NCBI RefSeq assembly: GCF_003339685.1
Contig: NZ_QPKI01000001.1
Location: 1-64,000, forward strand
From: Halomonas sp. DQ26W
GTDB lineage: Bacteria > Pseudomonadota > Gammaproteobacteria > Pseudomonadales > Halomonadaceae
Direction of reading: 5' to 3'
Length of the DNA stretch: 64,000 nt
Under the pieces are notes generated by a model. That model was given only the letters and a program-made list of their open reading frames with translations. It was not told the DNA's origin and did no database searches. The translations under genes and the position numbers were made by a program. Shown here piece after piece: positions 36,676 through 48,382 of the stretch (position 1 is the first letter of the stretch; each line of letters starts with the position of its first letter).

Positions 36676-38691
36676 ATGTCCCCCCTCCCCCCGCTTGTCG
36701 GACTCGAGACCGCTCGCCTCGACTGGACTACCAACGAAGCCGGCCAGGCCAGTCCACTATCGACCCGTTTCGACGACGTCTACTTTTCCCGCCATGAAGG
36801 CCGGGCAGAAACCGAACATGTCTTCCTGACAGGAAACGACCTCCCCCGCCGCTTCGCAGGTTGGCAGGCCGACCGGCCCTTTGTCATCGGCGAGACGGGC
36901 TTCGGTACCGGGCTCAACCTGCTCTGCGCCTGGGCCTGCTTCGATGCCCACGCCTCGTCAGATGCACGACTGCATCTGGTATCCACCGAGCGCTACCCGC
37001 TGAGCCGTGACGAACTGGAACGGGCGCTGTCCGCCTGGCCAGACCTGGCCAGGCGCGCCGGGTGCTTGATTCGCCAATGGCCCGAGCCGGTGGCCGGTGT
37101 ACATCGGCTGTGGCTCGACAAGCGGGTCACACTGGACCTGCACTTCGGCGATGCTGCCGAGCGCCTGGCACTGCTCGAGGGCCGGGTCGATGCCTGGTTC
37201 CTGGACGGCTTTGCGCCGTCTAAGAACCCCGAGATGTGGCGCCCTGAGCTGTTCGCTGCCATGGCGGCACGCTCCCGACCAGGGGCGAGCTTTGCCACCT
37301 TCACCTGCGCCGGTGTCGTCAAGCGTGGTTTGGCCGAGGCAGGCTTCTCCTGGCGCAAGGTGCCGGGTATCGGGCGCAAGCGGGAAATGCTGGCCGGCGA
37401 TATCGCCTCGCCGCCTGCCGATACCCGTCGGGAGCGGGCGCCCTGGTTCACTCCCCCGCCGCCACGCCCGACACGCCACGTGGCGGTGATCGGTGCCGGC
37501 ATCGCCGGCGCCAGCGCCGCCGCCTCCCTGGCCCGCCGCGGCGTCGCGGTCACCCTGATCGACCGCTTCGACCGGGCCGAGCTGGGCACCACTCATCTGC
37601 AGGGGGCGCTCTACGTCAAGCTGGCCGTAGAGACCAACCTGCAGAGTCGCGCTTACCTGGCCGGCCTGCTTTACAGCCGGCGCTGGCTGGCCCATCTAGA
37701 CCCGCAGCAGGCGCTATGGCGGCCCAGTGGCGTACTGCAGCTAGCCCTGAGCGAGAAAGATCAGGCGCGCCAGGCCAGCTTCCTGGCCAATCACCCCCTG
37801 CCGGAGAGCGTGGTATCCAGACTCGATGCCGAATCGGCCAGCCTCGCCGCAGGCATCAGGGTCGAGGCACCGGCGCTGGACTACCCCAATGCCGCCTGGG
37901 TCAAGCCGCTGGAGCTTTGCGCGCATCTGGCCAGGACGCCTGGCGTCGGCTTTCGCCGCGGCGAGGTGACGGAGCTGGTGGGTGGCGAGGCGGGCTGGAC
38001 GCTGACCCTGGCCGGCGGCGAGCGCATCGAGGCCGACCAGGTGGTGGTCGCCACCGCCAGCGAGGCTGCCAGGTTCGACCAGACAGCGGCGCTGCCGCTG
38101 CAGCCGGTACGCGGCCAGGTCAGCCAGTTGGCGCTGCCCGAAGGGGCCCCTGCGCTGGGCCGCGTGATTTGCGCCGGCGGCTATGTGCCACCGGCAGCGG
38201 ATGGGGTGCTCAATTTCGGCGCCACCTACGCGCCGGGCGATACCGACCCGGCAGAGCGCGAGGAAGACCACGCCGCCAACCTGGCGGAGCTCGAGCGGGG
38301 CCTGCCGCATTTCGTGGCGGCGCTACGCCAGGCCGGCGCCGGCCTCTCGCCCCAGCAGCTAACAGGACGTGTGGGCGTGCGTGCGGCGAGCCCCGACAAG
38401 TCGCCCTACTGCGGCCCGGTGCCCGATACCGAGGCATGGCAAGAGGATTACGCCGCCCTGGCCAAGGATGCGACACGGGTGACGCACATCCCCGGGCGCC
38501 ACCACCAGGGACTGTGGATCAGCGCCGCCCATGGCTCCCGCGGCCTGGCCAGCGCACCGCTGTGTGCCGAGCTGATCGCCTCACGCATCTGCGACGAGCC
38601 GCTGCCGCTGGAGTGGCCGCTGGTGGATCACCTGCATCCGGGACGGCGCGTGATCCGCGACCTGATCCGCGGTCAGCATCCAGCCTCCTAA
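36676..38691 (+). CDS. mnmC: Bifunctional tRNA (mnm5s2U34) methyltransferase/FAD-dependent demodification enzyme
   Basis: A 671-residue fusion protein that finishes mnm5s2U at wobble position 34. The N-terminal SAM methyltransferase has GETGFGTGLNLL (SAM loop) and DAWFLDGFAPSKNPEMW. The C-terminal FAD oxidoreductase begins at HVAVIGAGIAGASAAASLA and removes the carboxymethyl group of cmnm5. The length agrees with E. coli MnmC (668). ATG at 36676 with AGGAG upstream. It converges on the GGDEF-EAL gene with a small shared hairpin between. Confidence 0.96.
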   Translation: MSPLPPLVGLETARLDWTTNEAGQASPLSTRFDDVYFSRHEGRAETEHVFLTGNDLPRRFAGWQADRPFVIGETGFGTGLNLLCAWACFDAHASSDARLHLVSTERYPLSRDELERALSAWPDLARRAGCLIRQWPEPVAGVHRLWLDKRVTLDLHFGDAAERLALLEGRVDAWFLDGFAPSKNPEMWRPELFAAMAARSRPGASFATFTCAGVVKRGLAEAGFSWRKVPGIGRKREMLAGDIASPPADTRRERAPWFTPPPPRPTRHVAVIGAGIAGASAAASLARRGVAVTLIDRFDRAELGTTHLQGALYVKLAVETNLQSRAYLAGLLYSRRWLAHLDPQQALWRPSGVLQLALSEKDQARQASFLANHPLPESVVSRLDAESASLAAGIRVEAPALDYPNAAWVKPLELCAHLARTPGVGFRRGEVTELVGGEAGWTLTLAGGERIEADQVVVATASEAARFDQTAALPLQPVRGQVSQLALPEGAPALGRVICAGGYVPPAADGVLNFGATYAPGDTDPAEREEDHAANLAELERGLPHFVAALRQAGAGLSPQQLTGRVGVRAASPDKSPYCGPVPDTEAWQEDYAALAKDATRVTHIPGRHHQGLWISAAHGSRGLASAPLCAELIASRICDEPLPLEWPLVDHLHPGRRVIRDLIRGQHPAS

Positions 38692-38706
38692 CCCGGCCAC
38701 GCCGGG
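38692..38706. terminator. Small hairpin between convergent mnmC and GGDEF-EAL genes
   Basis: CCCGGC-CAC-GCCGGG directly after the mnmC stop; no T-tract. Confidence 0.35.
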
Positions 38707-38716
38707 TGGCAGCGTC

Positions 38717-41320
38717 TCACAGCGAGGGCGGTCCTCCGCTCGGCTGGCGATCCATCACGAAGCACGGCGAGGGGTGGCCCAGGTGAAAGCCCTGTCCGTA
38801 GTCGATGCCCAGCTCGCGCACCGCCGCGAGCACCTCCTCGTTCTCGATGAATTCGGCGACGGTGGCCACTCCCAGGCTTCGTGCCAGGGTGACGATGCTC
38901 TTGACGAACGCCATGTACATATCGTCGTCCAGCATGTTGCGGATGAACTCCCCCTCGATCTTGATCACGTCGATGGGGAACTGCTTGAGGTAGCGAAACG
39001 ACGAGAATCCCGAGCCAAAATCATCGATGGCGAACTGGAAGCCCTCGAGCTTGAGGTCGAGCACGAACTTCTCCAGCAGCTGCAGGTTGCTCACCGTCTC
39101 GCGCTCGGTCAGCTCGAAGACGATGCGTTCCGGGACAATTCCGTGATCAAGCGCCAGCTTGTGGATGCGGTCAATGAACTCGCCAAGGATCAGTGACCTG
39201 GGTGAGAGGTTGATGAATAGCTTGCCGCGGTAGCCCTGATCGCGCACCTCGGCGAAGGCCTTCTCGATGAGTTGGTAATCCATCTTGTGGATCACCCCGA
39301 TGCTTTCGGCGATATCGATGAACTCGCCGGCCGGCACAATGCGATCACCGATCTTGATCCGCATCAGCAGCTCATGGATTACCACCTCGCCGCTACCGAC
39401 ATCGGCGATGGGCTGGAAGTAGGGCAAAATGCGCTGCTCCTCAAGGGCGCTGAGCACCATCTGGTTTTTCTCGCCCACCGCGCGGAAGATCTCCGCCACC
39501 TCGTCGTCGTCCGGCACGGCTATGCAGTTCTTACCCTTGCGCTTGGCCTTGTACATCATGTTGTCGGCCATCAGAAAGAGGTCGCGGGGATTACTGGCGT
39601 GATTGGGATAGACGGCGATGCCGATCGAGGTCGTGGCACGCACCGGGGAGCCATCCGGTGCCATCAGCACCAGTTCAGACAGGCTCCGGGCGATACGCAT
39701 CGCCACCGAGTAGGCCTGCTCCTCGTCAGCCTCCGGCAAGATAACGGTGAACTCATCGCCGCCGTAGCGAGCCAGAAAATCGCCAGGGCGTACGGTATGC
39801 AACAGCGCCTGGGCGAAGGCGTGCAGGAACTGGTCGCCGAAGGCGTGGCCATAACGGTCGTTGACCGACTTGAAGTTGTCCAGGTCAAGCATCAGCAGGC
39901 TGAAGGAGTCCTGGTGGCGCTGGGCACGGCCCACCTCGTAGCCCAGCAAGTCCTTGAACACCCGCTGGTTGTGCAATGTGGTCAGTGGGTCGCGGGTGGC
40001 GTAGAACTCCAGGTCCTTGGTGTACTTGTAGATGGCCTTGACCGAGCCAACCAGGTTGAGCAGTGTAGAGAGGATCCCGTCGACCACGATGTGGCGGATC
40101 GGGTCCTGAGCCAGGTCGGAGCGCATGCCGATGCCCACGATGCCGCCTATCTTGGGAGCTTCCAGCAACAGTGACTTGGTCTGCAGGCGGATATCGTCCG
40201 GGGTGTTGGCGTCCATCTGCCCCTCGCCAGCATACACCGTGTGGTGGACCACCTTGAGCACCACCACCTCGCCCTCCCCGTGGGGCTTGTCCTCGAGCAG
40301 TTGGGTCAGCAACTCTTCGAGTGCCTGGCGTGTCTCCGGCGCCACCTCTCGATACCAGAACACCTCGAGCTCGTAGCCTTCCTCCTCCACCTGAAAGACG
40401 GTGACCAGGGTGTGCGCCGGGATGATGGTGTTGATATCAACCAGCAGGTCCTTGATGAATTCGCGCCAGTCGCGCACCACGTCGGAGGTGATGATGAACT
40501 TGCTGAGCAGGCGGATCTCGAACTCCAGGATATCCTTGTCGACGGCCACGTCCTTGAGACGCGCAGCCACTGCATTGACTTCCTGGAAGGCGTCGTTGAG
40601 CTCGGAAAAGTGTACGTCGACGTTGCTGATTTCGAGTTGACGGAAGTCCTCGACGGAGTGCACCTCGGCAAGCCGGGAGCGAAAGCCGTGCATTGAGGCA
40701 CGGATGCGCCTGGCGAACAAGGTGGAGATAAGAAGCGCCGCCAGCAGCACCAACAGCGAACCGACGGCAAACAGGCCGATATAGCGCCGACGCATCTCGC
40801 TGCTGACCGGGTTCATGTCATGCTTGATGTCGATGACACCCAGCACATCCCCCGCAGCGGCATTCTGGTGACAACCCAGGCACTCGCCCTCGGCAACCAA
40901 TGGCATCAGGCGTCGAAGCTCGCCTCTCTCACGCAGCACCTGCTCCTCGCCGGAGGCGAAAGCATGACGTACCCGGTCGTCCATGTTTGGCTGTTCGATG
41001 GCACCGAAGCGTTCGGAGACGGTCTCGCCGCGATATATTTCGAACTCGTAGAGGGTGTCGGCGTGGTTTTCCCGCGCGGCGGCGACGAAGGACTCCATCT
41101 GCTCGCGGCTCCAGCCCTGGCGCATCACCTGTAGCATGGCATTGAAGTTCTGGCGAGCCAGGGTCTCGGAGGTCTGCTCTGCCTGGCGGGCAATGATGTC
41201 CTCGTAGAGCAGCGTGGCCACCAGGGTCACGCCGACGAAGACGATCAGGGAAACCGACAGGATGGCCACCAGCACGAACCCCTTGAGGGTGCGCAGGCCT
41301 GCCAGAAGGGAGTGGCCCAT
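38717..41320 (-). CDS. GGDEF-EAL cyclic-di-GMP enzyme with periplasmic CXXCH haem-binding sensor
   Basis: An 867-residue inner-membrane protein. TM1 (about 15-38) and TM2 (about 186-207) enclose a periplasmic domain with CLGCH at 147-151, a c-type haem site in a Tll0287/DUF3365-like setting (LARQNFNAMLQVMRQGWS; LGVIDIKHDM). A cytosolic GAF-like region follows, then a diguanylate cyclase with intact GGDEF (RYGGDEFTVILPEADEE) and a phosphodiesterase domain with ELL replacing EAL. The domain keeps other metal and catalytic residues (ELTERE, IDDFGSGFSSFRYLK, KIEGEFI). It lies 200 bp downstream of the multihaem electron-transfer operon on the same strand, so it probably reads redox state or NO there. 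Confidence 0.88.
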   Translation of the reverse strand: MGHSLLAGLRTLKGFVLVAILSVSLIVFVGVTLVATLLYEDIIARQAEQTSETLARQNFNAMLQVMRQGWSREQMESFVAAARENHADTLYEFEIYRGETVSERFGAIEQPNMDDRVRHAFASGEEQVLRERGELRRLMPLVAEGECLGCHQNAAAGDVLGVIDIKHDMNPVSSEMRRRYIGLFAVGSLLVLLAALLISTLFARRIRASMHGFRSRLAEVHSVEDFRQLEISNVDVHFSELNDAFQEVNAVAARLKDVAVDKDILEFEIRLLSKFIITSDVVRDWREFIKDLLVDINTIIPAHTLVTVFQVEEEGYELEVFWYREVAPETRQALEELLTQLLEDKPHGEGEVVVLKVVHHTVYAGEGQMDANTPDDIRLQTKSLLLEAPKIGGIVGIGMRSDLAQDPIRHIVVDGILSTLLNLVGSVKAIYKYTKDLEFYATRDPLTTLHNQRVFKDLLGYEVGRAQRHQDSFSLLMLDLDNFKSVNDRYGHAFGDQFLHAFAQALLHTVRPGDFLARYGGDEFTVILPEADEEQAYSVAMRIARSLSELVLMAPDGSPVRATTSIGIAVYPNHASNPRDLFLMADNMMYKAKRKGKNCIAVPDDDEVAEIFRAVGEKNQMVLSALEEQRILPYFQPIADVGSGEVVIHELLMRIKIGDRIVPAGEFIDIAESIGVIHKMDYQLIEKAFAEVRDQGYRGKLFINLSPRSLILGEFIDRIHKLALDHGIVPERIVFELTERETVSNLQLLEKFVLDLKLEGFQFAIDDFGSGFSSFRYLKQFPIDVIKIEGEFIRNMLDDDMYMAFVKSIVTLARSLGVATVAEFIENEEVLAAVRELGIDYGQGFHLGHPSPCFVMDRQPSGGPPSL

Positions 41321-41470
41321 GGTCGTTATTGCCCGTTGATTGATGATACAAGGTGGCTACGCTACGCAGCCCTGCGGCCGAAAAAAATGGACCATGACCC
41401 GGCGAGACGCCCTGCCGGGCCGCTGTGATCCTGGTCCAGATTGCCTGTCACCCACAGCCCATATCAGCAC

Positions 41471-41499
41471 GCCGCGCCCGGCCGGTGGCCGGACGCGGC
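41471..41499 (-). terminator. GC-rich hairpin after the mtrB-like gene
   Basis: 13-bp stem GCCGCGCCCGGCC / GGCCGGACGCGGC with a 3-nt loop and one mismatch, 22 bp past the mtrB stop. No T-tract; it may end or protect the cytochrome operon message. Confidence 0.5.
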
Positions 41500-41520
41500 G
41501 CGTCGATCATCGAAAGCGAC

Positions 41521-43497
41521 TCACCAGAAGCGATACTGGTAGGTCAGGCCGACGAAGTGCACGTCGTCGCGCCGATCCTGGCTGATGGTGGTGCCGTCAT
41601 TGTAGGTCCACTCCTCCCAGGTCCAGTCGTCGGTGGTCAGCCGGTCGTAGGCGTAGTTCAGCCGCAGGCTGGCGTGCTCGCTGAGCGGCTTCTCGAGGAA
41701 CGCCGTGAGCCCCCAGCGCCGGTAGAAGATATCGGGCAGCGACTCGTCGCCGGCGACCGAGGCGATCAGATGCTTGCTCTGGTCGAGCGACATCTGCACG
41801 TCGGCGCCCATCTTGAGCCCCATCAGGGTCCGGCCGCGCAGGCCCAGGCCTAAGGCGCGCCCCTTGTGGCGCAGATCGGCCGACCACAGATCCCCACCAC
41901 CGGTCCTGGTGATCTGCTCGATCTCGGTCTGGTCCTGGGAGAGCCAGCCGGTGAGCTGCCACCCGTCATTGAGGCGGTAGCCGACATCCAGCGAGGCGAA
42001 GCGGCTCTCGCCTTCGCGCGGGCCGTAGAGGCGGATGTCGTAGTCGTCCCAGGCCTGCTCGTAGCGCAACTGCACGTCCAGCGCGTCGGTGGCCAGCCAG
42101 TCGAGGGTCAGGCGCACCTTGTCGCGCTGCCGATCTGCCAGGTTGATGGGATCCAGCCGCGCACTCTCATCATTGCCGGATTCGAGGAAATCGGAACCAC
42201 CGCGGTCGCTGTAGAGGTAGGCCAGCGAGCCGCCCAGGCGCTCGGTGAGCCGGCGCTTGACCGCCAGGCGATAGGTGGTCTCGTCGACCTCGGTGCGGTA
42301 GGCGGTGGAGCGCACGGGAGGCGCGCTGCGCTCGGTCTCCTCGCGCTCCACCCCGGCGGTGAGGGCGTAGCCCTGGGGCAGGGAGTAGGTGGCCTCGACA
42401 TCGCCGGTGGTGCGGGTCAGCGAGTGGGGCACATTGAAGCCGTCTCGCCTGCTGTTGGTCGAGGTGACGAACTGGCGGCGCGGGGTACGGTCGTCGCGGT
42501 CGCTGTAGCGTAGCTGCCCGGTCACCTGGAGCCGGTCCATGGGGCGACTGGTGAGCCGCCCCATCAGCCGAGTATTGATCACCTTGCCGTCCAGGTTGTT
42601 TTCATTGACCACTACCGGATCGCTAGGGGTGAAGAAGGCGTCGTCCTGGGTCAGGCGGTCGTAGGCGGCCTGGAAGGAGGCGCGGGTGGTCGGCGTGAAG
42701 GAGTAGCCGCCGTTGAGGTAGAGCTGGTGCGACTGGTTATCCAGCGGCAGGCTGAGCTCGGGCTGACCGGTGGTATTGTCGAGCACCTTGGGCTGGTTGC
42801 CGAACAGCGAGGCCAGGTAGCCGCCGGAGAGCTGCAGCTTCTCGGTGGTGTAACCGAGCACCGCATTGATTTCTTCATGGCGATAGTCCACCGGCTCGGT
42901 CAGGAAATTAGCTTGGAAACCAGCACCTTGCGCCCCCCAGGCGCGATCGCCGCTCTTCTCCTCGTGGCGGTAGGTAAGCTTGAGGTCCACCTCCGGCGAT
43001 AGGAAGGTGCGCGCGCCGATCTTGAAGCGCTCGCGGTCGAGGCGCAGCGTCTGGTCGCGCTGGCCACTGCCGTACTCCTGCTGGTTGCTGCCCAGGCCGT
43101 TGAGGGTCGTGTTGACCCGGTAGGGATGGTTACGTGTGAGCTCGCCATACTCGACGAAGTACTCCCAGCCACCCTGGCGCTTCTGGCCGAAGCGCAGCTC
43201 GCGGGCGTCGGTGCCCAGGTCGCGCCCCTCGGCGCGGGTCCAGACGCCGGTTTCGTCGTCGCGGCGGTTGAGGTCGAAGTCCACCAGCGGGTAGGCGCCG
43301 CCCTCCGCCAGGCCGTTGAACTGGCCGAAGTTGCGGTTGTCCTCGCTCACCACGCCGATGCCGAAGGCGGCCTGGCTGGTGGGCCGGATAAGCTGCTCCA
43401 GCTCGTCGACATCCTCGGCGTGCGCGGCCTGCCCCGCTAACACCAGGGCGACTGCGGCGGTCAGGGGCAGCAGGCGGAATTGCTTGTGCTTGATCAT
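41521..43497 (-). CDS. mtrB: MtrB/PioB family outer-membrane beta-barrel for decaheme cytochromes
   Basis: A 658-residue predicted porin that holds a decaheme cytochrome across the outer membrane so electrons can cross it. It has a signal peptide (LLPLTAAVALVLAGQAAHA) and many alternating amphipathic strands, and ends in the aromatic C-terminus LTYQYRFW typical of outer-membrane barrels. Unlike Shewanella MtrB it has no CXXC in its mature N-terminus. ATG at 43497 with GGAG upstream. It is 23 bp behind the decaheme gene. No extracellular reductase gene is seen in the cluster. Confidence 0.88.
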   Translation of the reverse strand: MIKHKQFRLLPLTAAVALVLAGQAAHAEDVDELEQLIRPTSQAAFGIGVVSEDNRNFGQFNGLAEGGAYPLVDFDLNRRDDETGVWTRAEGRDLGTDARELRFGQKRQGGWEYFVEYGELTRNHPYRVNTTLNGLGSNQQEYGSGQRDQTLRLDRERFKIGARTFLSPEVDLKLTYRHEEKSGDRAWGAQGAGFQANFLTEPVDYRHEEINAVLGYTTEKLQLSGGYLASLFGNQPKVLDNTTGQPELSLPLDNQSHQLYLNGGYSFTPTTRASFQAAYDRLTQDDAFFTPSDPVVVNENNLDGKVINTRLMGRLTSRPMDRLQVTGQLRYSDRDDRTPRRQFVTSTNSRRDGFNVPHSLTRTTGDVEATYSLPQGYALTAGVEREETERSAPPVRSTAYRTEVDETTYRLAVKRRLTERLGGSLAYLYSDRGGSDFLESGNDESARLDPINLADRQRDKVRLTLDWLATDALDVQLRYEQAWDDYDIRLYGPREGESRFASLDVGYRLNDGWQLTGWLSQDQTEIEQITRTGGGDLWSADLRHKGRALGLGLRGRTLMGLKMGADVQMSLDQSKHLIASVAGDESLPDIFYRRWGLTAFLEKPLSEHASLRLNYAYDRLTTDDWTWEEWTYNDGTTISQDRRDDVHFVGLTYQYRFW

Positions 43498-43519
43498 GAT
43501 CGTCTCTCCTCTGACCCTA

Positions 43520-44470
43520 TTAGCGGAAGAAGGCGCGTGCACGCGAACTCTCGGTGGGACTGTTGCCGCCATGGATATTGGTATGGCAGTTCAGACAGCT
43601 CCGGGCTCTTGCAGCAGCAAATCGCGTGTCATCCAGATCGGGGATATTGGTTTGGTGAGTGCTGGGCTCATGGCACTGCTGGCAGAGGAAGGGCGTGCGC
43701 CACTTGAGCATGCCGGCGACATTGGTGCCGTGGGGGTTGTGGCAGTTGGAGCAGTCCTCGTTGACCGGCTGATGGTTCCAGATGAAGGGTCCGCGCTTCT
43801 CGGCATGACACTGGTAGCAGGTGTCGGTGACGCTGTCGCGGGTGAGCAGCTTGGGCCCGGCGGTGCCATGGGCGTTGTGGCAATCCGAACAGATGACCTT
43901 GCCTTCGGGGATGGGGTGGCGCGAGAAGCGCGTGACTTCCATGCGCTGCTCCTGGTGGCAGGCGAAGCACACCTCGGCCTGCTCCTGGCGATCGCGCACC
44001 TTGTCGTCCTGGGTGTGCAGCTCGTGGCAGGAGGCGCAGGCCACCTCGTTGCTGTCATGGGCGCTGCCCTGCCAGTGGATGCGCTCACCCCCCTGGTGGC
44101 AATCGAGACAGGCGCTATTCTGCTCGTGCACGGGAGTGTCGCTGGCAAGCCCGAAGAGACGATCGACGGGCGGCCGCACGCTGGTGCCTTCAGGGTTATC
44201 GATATGCGCCGTACTCGCGCCATGGCAGCTGGTGCAGGTCGGGGTACGCCCATCCGCCACGGTGCCGTGGGCGGTCTTGGCGATGGAGAGCACCGGCACG
44301 TACTCCAACTCATCATGGCAGCGAGTGCAGGCGCCATCGCCGGTGAGCGCCAGGTCCTCGTACTCGCGCTCCTGTTGGGCGAGGGCCGCGGGGGCCAGAA
44401 AAAACATCAATAGCAGGCTGGCCAGCAAGGCCTGCCCGAGCAGCAGTGGCAATCGATGGGGCTTGGTCAT
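43520..44470 (-). CDS. dmsE: DmsE/MtrA-type periplasmic decaheme c-type cytochrome
   Basis: A 316-residue exported cytochrome with a signal peptide (ALLASLLLMFFLAPAALAQ) and exactly ten CXXCH motifs (CTRCH, CTSCH, CLDCH, CASCH, CFACH, CSDCH, CYQCH, CSNCH, CQQCH, CLNCH). This is the count and length of DmsE/MtrA/MtoA cytochromes, which form the wire inside an MtrB-type porin. It lies between the tetraheme and barrel genes. It depends on the ccm operon found at 53.8-61.0 kb. Confidence 0.95.
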   Translation of the reverse strand: MTKPHRLPLLLGQALLASLLLMFFLAPAALAQQEREYEDLALTGDGACTRCHDELEYVPVLSIAKTAHGTVADGRTPTCTSCHGASTAHIDNPEGTSVRPPVDRLFGLASDTPVHEQNSACLDCHQGGERIHWQGSAHDSNEVACASCHELHTQDDKVRDRQEQAEVCFACHQEQRMEVTRFSRHPIPEGKVICSDCHNAHGTAGPKLLTRDSVTDTCYQCHAEKRGPFIWNHQPVNEDCSNCHNPHGTNVAGMLKWRTPFLCQQCHEPSTHQTNIPDLDDTRFAAARARSCLNCHTNIHGGNSPTESSRARAFFR

Positions 44471-44553
44471 CGGTCAGTCTCCCTTGAGGCGTGGCACTTC
44501 GCTGGTGCCTTTATTCGCCGTTATGATTCTTCTCGTTTCTTGCTCGCGCTTTT

Positions 44554-45141
44554 TCAGTTTCTAGTTCGCACATTAATGTCTTGCGGCCCCAACTCCCCGT
44601 CGGGCTCGTAATGGGCGATGGCATAGTGGCAGTCGATGCACGTCATGTTGTTGTCACGCGCCTCGGCGTGACGCTCCTGGGCGCGTTCGCTCTGACGGAA
44701 CTCGCTCATGGCCGAGACCTCATGACAGTTGCGGCACTCGCGCGAGTCTGTCTTCTTCATGTTCGTCCACACCCGCATGGCGAGGTCGTAGCGATGCTCC
44801 TCATACTTCTCCGGCGTATCGATCTTGCCGGTGATGAAGTGGTGGTAGAGCTCGGCCGTGGCCTTCACCTTGCGCACGATCATGGGGAAAGGCTCCCGCG
44901 GGACATGGCAGTCGGCGCAGACGACACGAACTCCGGTACGGTTCTCGTCGTGGATGGTGCCGCGGTACTCGGCAAAGGCGTTGTCGCGCATCTCGTGGCA
45001 ACTGATGCAGAACGCCTCGGTATTGGTCCACTTGATGCCGGCGAAGCTGCCCCCCAGCAGCAGCATGCCGACCAGAATGCCGACCAGCAGTGTGATGAGG
45101 GCCAGCCCCTGCTGTTGCTGACGAGGTGACGGGAGAGGCAT
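44554..45141 (-). CDS. NapC/NirT-family tetraheme cytochrome c (quinol dehydrogenase)
   Basis: A 195-residue membrane-anchored cytochrome. One N-terminal TM (LALITLLVGILVGMLLLGGS) is followed by four CXXCH motifs (CISCH, CADCH, CRNCH, CIDCH), as in NapC/NirT/CymA. Such proteins take electrons from quinol and pass them to periplasmic multihaem cytochromes. ATG at 45141 with AGGA upstream; the longer reading from 45201 is not family-like. It would feed the decaheme cytochrome encoded next. Confidence 0.93.
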   Translation of the reverse strand: MPLPSPRQQQQGLALITLLVGILVGMLLLGGSFAGIKWTNTEAFCISCHEMRDNAFAEYRGTIHDENRTGVRVVCADCHVPREPFPMIVRKVKATAELYHHFITGKIDTPEKYEEHRYDLAMRVWTNMKKTDSRECRNCHEVSAMSEFRQSERAQERHAEARDNNMTCIDCHYAIAHYEPDGELGPQDINVRTRN

Positions 45142-45210
45142 CGGCAGATCCTTGTTCAGTTTCCTGGTAACGGGCCAGCCGAGCCGGCCCGCAAACGTCA
45201 CGCCGCGTGC

Positions 45211-45543
45211 TTAGTGGCTCAGGATCCAACGAATCAGATTCTCGACCTCCGCGCGGTCGTCGATAGCGATCGGCTTGTGTGCTTCCTCCTTGCCATCGAC
45301 CTCCACCATGGTCTCGGTGGTCATATGGTTGTAGAGAGTCCCCACCGCATCGGGGTCGTCGCGGTATTTTTCGGCGATTTCGGCCAGGGAGGGGCCCTCC
45401 TTCGGCCTGGAGATGGCATGGCACTTGGTGCAGTCATGCTGGCGGATCAGGTTGCGCTCGTGGGCGCTCGCAAACACGGATTGCGAAGCGGACGCGAGAA
45501 GAAAAACGGCCAAGGCACCGGTCATCAGCGAATTGGTTTTCAT
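45211..45543 (-). CDS. Small monohaem cytochrome c
   Basis: A 110-residue exported class I cytochrome: signal peptide (TGALAVFLLASASQSVFA), haem motif CTKCH, and a distal Met in TLYNHMTTETMVEV. This is the size of c551/c552 electron carriers. It is first in the four-gene electron-transfer operon, 70 bp before the tetraheme gene, and may shuttle electrons to or from the conduit in the periplasm. Confidence 0.88.
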   Translation of the reverse strand: MKTNSLMTGALAVFLLASASQSVFASAHERNLIRQHDCTKCHAISRPKEGPSLAEIAEKYRDDPDAVGTLYNHMTTETMVEVDGKEEAHKPIAIDDRAEVENLIRWILSH

Positions 45544-45952
45544 AAAAAGCCACCCTATTTGTTACGTTTTATTACAATGGCGAGGAAGTTACTGATGCCG
45601 CCGCGCCATGTTTCAGTGCATTCTCGTTCGCAAATACCGCCAATAGCTCTTTACAAATCAATTATCTACGAATCAGATAGCTGCGAATCTCAGTGGAACA
45701 ATATGGTTACAGAGTAATCAGCCAGATCAGTATATAAGCAGACAATTACTCAAATGAACGATTAGTTCACTGATGACTACAACGAAACGCAGAGACCGTG
45801 ACATGGATCAATTTTATGAGGGATGTACAGAAAACGAGCGAGAAAAGAAGGAGGCGGGAGGAGGAGGCGGGAGGAAAGAATAGGCTGCGATGGGGAGAGT
45901 CACACCACGAGAGTCGGCGAAAAATTCCCTTGCAGGCGACGGCTGTGGGCGC
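45544..45952 (-). promoter_or_regulatory. Upstream region of the cytochrome operon
   Basis: About 410 bp without a gene. The half near the operon is AT-rich and should hold its promoter. A GTGAC-ATGG-ATCAA sequence (45798-45811) resembles an FNR/ANR or CRP box but has two mismatches and is far upstream. At 45841-45880 there is a run of 38 purines among 40 bases. Confidence 0.4.
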
Positions 45953-48354
<2,402 letters not shown>

Positions 48355-48382
48355 CAGGTACGGCATGGCACTCGATCAGGAA

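Noticed and set aside
45798..45811. FNR/ANR-like box GTGAC-ATGG-ATCAA
   Set aside because: Two mismatches to TTGAT-N4-ATCAA and about 255 bp from the cytochrome start; too weak to call.
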